From: Thermoanaerobacterales bacterium
Lineage (GTDB): Bacteria > Actinomycetota > Acidimicrobiia > Acidimicrobiales > JACDCH01
Direction: 5' to 3'
Length of the DNA: 6,448 nt
NCBI GenBank assembly: GCA_017577565.1
Contig: PKRH01000158.1
Span: forward strand, 1-6,448
Shown here: one piece after another, positions 4,838 through 6,448 of the stretch
Numbering within the stretch: the stretch's first letter is position 1
Layout: every line of letters starts with the position of its first letter
The notes under the pieces: model-generated
What the model saw: only the letters and a program-made list of their open reading frames with translations
What the model was told of the DNA's origin: nothing
The model's database searches: none
Translations under genes and position numbers: made by a program

Positions 4838-6246
4838 GCACCCACGTCGACCTGGCCGTCGTCGGTGGCGGCATCAGCGGGCTCGCCGCGGCCTGGGAGG
4901 GCGAGCGCCGGGGCGCCTCGGTGGCCGTGCTCGAGGCCGCCGACCGGCCGGGCGGCAAGCTGCAGACCTCGTCGCTCGCGGGCGTGCCGCTCGACGAGGC
5001 GGCCGACGCCTTCCTCGCCCGGGTCCCCGCGGCCGTCGAGCTGTGCGACGAGCTCGGCATCGCCACCGAGCTGGTCGCACCGGCGTCGGTCGGCGCCTAC
5101 GTGTGGCTGGACGGCCGGCTGCGCAAGCTGCCCCCCGACCAGGTGCTCGGCGTGCCCACCGACCTGGACGCGGTGGCGGCCGCCGGCCTGCTCAGCCCGG
5201 CGGGCGTCGAGCGGGCCCGCGAGGACCTCACCCGGCCCGACGACCGCCCCCGGGGCCCGGACGGGGAGCCCGTCGACGAGAGCGTGGGCGACCTCGTCCG
5301 GCGGCGCCTCGGCGACGAGGTTCTCGACCGGCTCGTCGGCCCCCTCGTCGGCAGCGTCTACGCCGGGGACTGCGACCGGCTCTCGCTCCAGGTCGTCGCC
5401 GCCCAGCTGGCGGCGGCCCGCGACCTCGACCCGGCCGAGCCCAGCCTCATCCGGTCGGTGATCGCGCTGCGGGACCAGGCGCCGGTCGGCGAGCGGCCGC
5501 TGTTCCTCGCGCCCCGGGAGGGCATGGGCGCGCTCGTCGGCGCGCTCGTCGACGCGCTCGGCGACGCCGTCCGCACCGGCACGGCCGTCGAGGCGCTGGT
5601 CCCCGAGGGCACCCGCTGGCGCCTCGCCCCCACCGACGTGACGGCCGGCGCCGTCGTGCTCACCACCCCGGCGTTCGCCACGGCGCCGCTGCTCGCCCCG
5701 CTGGGCGGCGGGGCGGCGGAGGCCGCCGCCGTCATCGGCGAGATCGACCACGCCTCGGTCGCCCTCGTGTCGCTGGCCGTGCCGCGCGACGGCGTCGAGC
5801 ACGAGCTGGACGGCACCGGCTTCCTCGTGCCCCGGTCGGCCGGCCTGCTGCTCACCGCCTGCTCGTGGGTGACCACGAAGTGGCCCCACCTCGACCACGA
5901 CCCGTCGCTCGTGCTGCTGCGGGCCTCGGTGGGCCGGGACGGCGACGAGCGGGCCCTCGGCCTGACCGACGACGAGCTGGTCGCCCGGGTGCTCGACGAC
6001 CTCGGCACCACGATGGGCCTGCGGGCGGCCCCGGTGGAGGTGCGGGTCAGCCGGTGGCCCCGGTCGTTCCCCCAGCCCCGGCCCGGCCACCGGGACCGGG
6101 TGGCGGCCGCCGAGGCCGCGCTGGCCCGCAGCGCGCCCCGGATCGTGACCGCCGGCGCCTGGACCCACGGGGTGGGCGTGCCGACCTGCATCCGCACGGC
6201 GCGGGCTGCCACGGCGCGTGCACTGGGTGCTACAACCGGCGCATGA
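4834..6246 (+). CDS. hemG: HemY-type FAD-dependent coproporphyrinogen/protoporphyrinogen oxidase (CgoX)
   Basis: This flavoprotein removes six electrons from the porphyrinogen, normally with oxygen as acceptor. In a coproporphyrin-type pathway it converts coproporphyrinogen III to coproporphyrin III before iron insertion. The 470-residue length is typical. The FAD-binding Rossmann motif VVGGGISGL (9-17) is followed by VLEAADRPGGKLQT (32-45), with Glu34 placed to hold the ribose. The family features VYAGDCDRLSL (175-185), FLAPREGMGAL (225-235), LLRASVGRDGD and the C-terminal FAD motif HGVGVPTCI (445-453) are all present. The usual PQY before GH reads PQPRPGH, a small deviation. There is no membrane segment, so the enzyme is soluble or peripheral. 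The ATG at 4834 is right for the Rossmann fold but lacks a Shine-Dalgarno sequence; coupling to hemH, 10 bp upstream, is likely. Its stop overlaps the next frame by ATGA. The alternative name is hemY. Other amine-oxidase-fold enzymes are unlikely given the heme neighbours. Confidence 0.94.
   Translation: MSTHVDLAVVGGGISGLAAAWEGERRGASVAVLEAADRPGGKLQTSSLAGVPLDEAADAFLARVPAAVELCDELGIATELVAPASVGAYVWLDGRLRKLPPDQVLGVPTDLDAVAAAGLLSPAGVERAREDLTRPDDRPRGPDGEPVDESVGDLVRRRLGDEVLDRLVGPLVGSVYAGDCDRLSLQVVAAQLAAARDLDPAEPSLIRSVIALRDQAPVGERPLFLAPREGMGALVGALVDALGDAVRTGTAVEALVPEGTRWRLAPTDVTAGAVVLTTPAFATAPLLAPLGGGAAEAAAVIGEIDHASVALVSLAVPRDGVEHELDGTGFLVPRSAGLLLTACSWVTTKWPHLDHDPSLVLLRASVGRDGDERALGLTDDELVARVLDDLGTTMGLRAAPVEVRVSRWPRSFPQPRPGHRDRVAAAEAALARSAPRIVTAGAWTHGVGVPTCIRTARAATARALGATTGA
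6231..6236 (+). promoter_or_regulatory. -10-like element within the hemG 3' end
   Basis: TACAAC, followed by six bases and then the ATG at 6243, has the spacing of a leaderless-transcript promoter. It lies in an AT-richer island in otherwise almost pure G/C sequence. It could give the downstream gene a promoter of its own besides read-through from the heme operon. The last base departs from TANNNT. Confidence 0.35.
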
Positions 6247-6448
6247 CCCGGTTGCTCGGCACCGCCCGCCGCCGGTGGGGCGTGGCGGCGCTCGCCGCGC
6301 TGCGCGACGCGCTGGCCACGTGGTCGTCCGGGGCCGGGGAACCGGGGGGGCCGGTGCCGCGCGCCGGGCCCGCGCGCGGGGCCACGCGCCGAGAGGCGGC
6401 CCGGCCCCGCCGGCGGACCACGGAGGCGCGTGCGCCGCGAGGCCGCGA
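6243..6448 (+). CDS. 5' part of an unidentified Arg-rich gene coupled to hemG (runs off the right edge)
   Basis: The frame opens with ATG at 6243, overlapping the hemG stop by ATGA, and stays open for 68 codons to the window end. I do not recognise the product. The N terminus (MTRLLGTARRRWGVAALAALRD is its start, split as MTRLLGTARRRW then GVAALAALRDALATW) looks helical. From about residue 36 it becomes Gly/Pro/Arg-rich, with about a third Arg near the visible end. About 94% of codons end in G or C, which fits a real gene, though extreme base composition weakens that test. It does not resemble the start of HemQ/ChdC, the missing enzyme of the pathway. The 4-base overlap argues for translational coupling to hemG. 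A chance open frame in GC-rich DNA, or a sequence with a frame change farther on, cannot be excluded. Confidence 0.45.
   Translation, partial: MTRLLGTARRRWGVAALAALRDALATWSSGAGEPGGPVPRAGPARGATRREAARPRRRTTEARAPRGR

Noticed and set aside
3321..6168. Two long minus-strand open frames (3321-5066 and 4777-6168) opposite hemH and hemG
   Set aside because: Both are biased antisense translations without recognisable domains, and the plus strand encodes intact enzymes with catalytic motifs.
6230..6421. Small minus-strand open frame at the right edge
   Set aside because: It is Arg/Ala/Pro-rich antisense sequence covering the ATGA junction, with no ribosome binding site noticed; the plus-strand frame fits the operon better.
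6243..6448. The next enzyme of the pathway, HemQ/ChdC, starting after hemG
   Set aside because: The visible 68 codons show none of the expected N-terminal sequence of that family and turn Arg/Pro/Gly-rich.

Overview
The window is a stretch of very GC-rich DNA, roughly three quarters G+C by eye, with G or C in almost every third codon position. It reads as the chromosome of a high-GC actinobacterium. The gene order hemE-hemH-hemG beside an actinobacterial-type HelD, with very short 5' leaders or apparent leaderless starts, would fit a deep-branching class such as Acidimicrobiia. That lineage call is inference. There are no signs of mobile elements, CRISPR, tRNA or rRNA.

Left part (1-2324). 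Positions 2-100 look like the last codons of a plus-strand gene that begins outside the window. It converges on a complete minus-strand gene (155-2254) for a HelD/HelR-type, UvrD-like ATPase that acts on RNA polymerase. Two small hairpins lie in the convergent gap. Upstream of helD, a strong hairpin (2293-2324) separates it from a second minus-strand gene.

Middle (2325-2868). This minus-strand gene encodes an unrecognised, extremely acidic 141-residue protein: about 35% Asp/Glu and no Lys. A 118-bp divergent intergenic region, rich in G/C runs and containing an inverted repeat, separates it from the heme genes.

Right part (2869-6448). A tight plus-strand operon encodes late heme biosynthesis: hemE (uroporphyrinogen decarboxylase), hemH (ferrochelatase family, coproporphyrin type) and hemG/hemY (FAD-dependent coproporphyrinogen/protoporphyrinogen oxidase). 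HemE makes coproporphyrinogen III, the oxidase aromatises it to coproporphyrin III, and HemH inserts iron. The final decarboxylase of this pathway (HemQ/ChdC) is not in the window. hemE and hemH overlap by GTGA. hemH and hemG are 10 bp apart, bridged by a 4-codon minicistron. hemG overlaps by ATGA an unrecognised Arg-rich reading frame that runs off the right edge.

The heme genes and helD are ordinary. The points most worth a second look are the acidic protein next to helD, the partial gene coupled to hemG, the overlapping stop/start arrangement at hemG, and the single-cysteine ferrochelatase. No complete novel system is evident.
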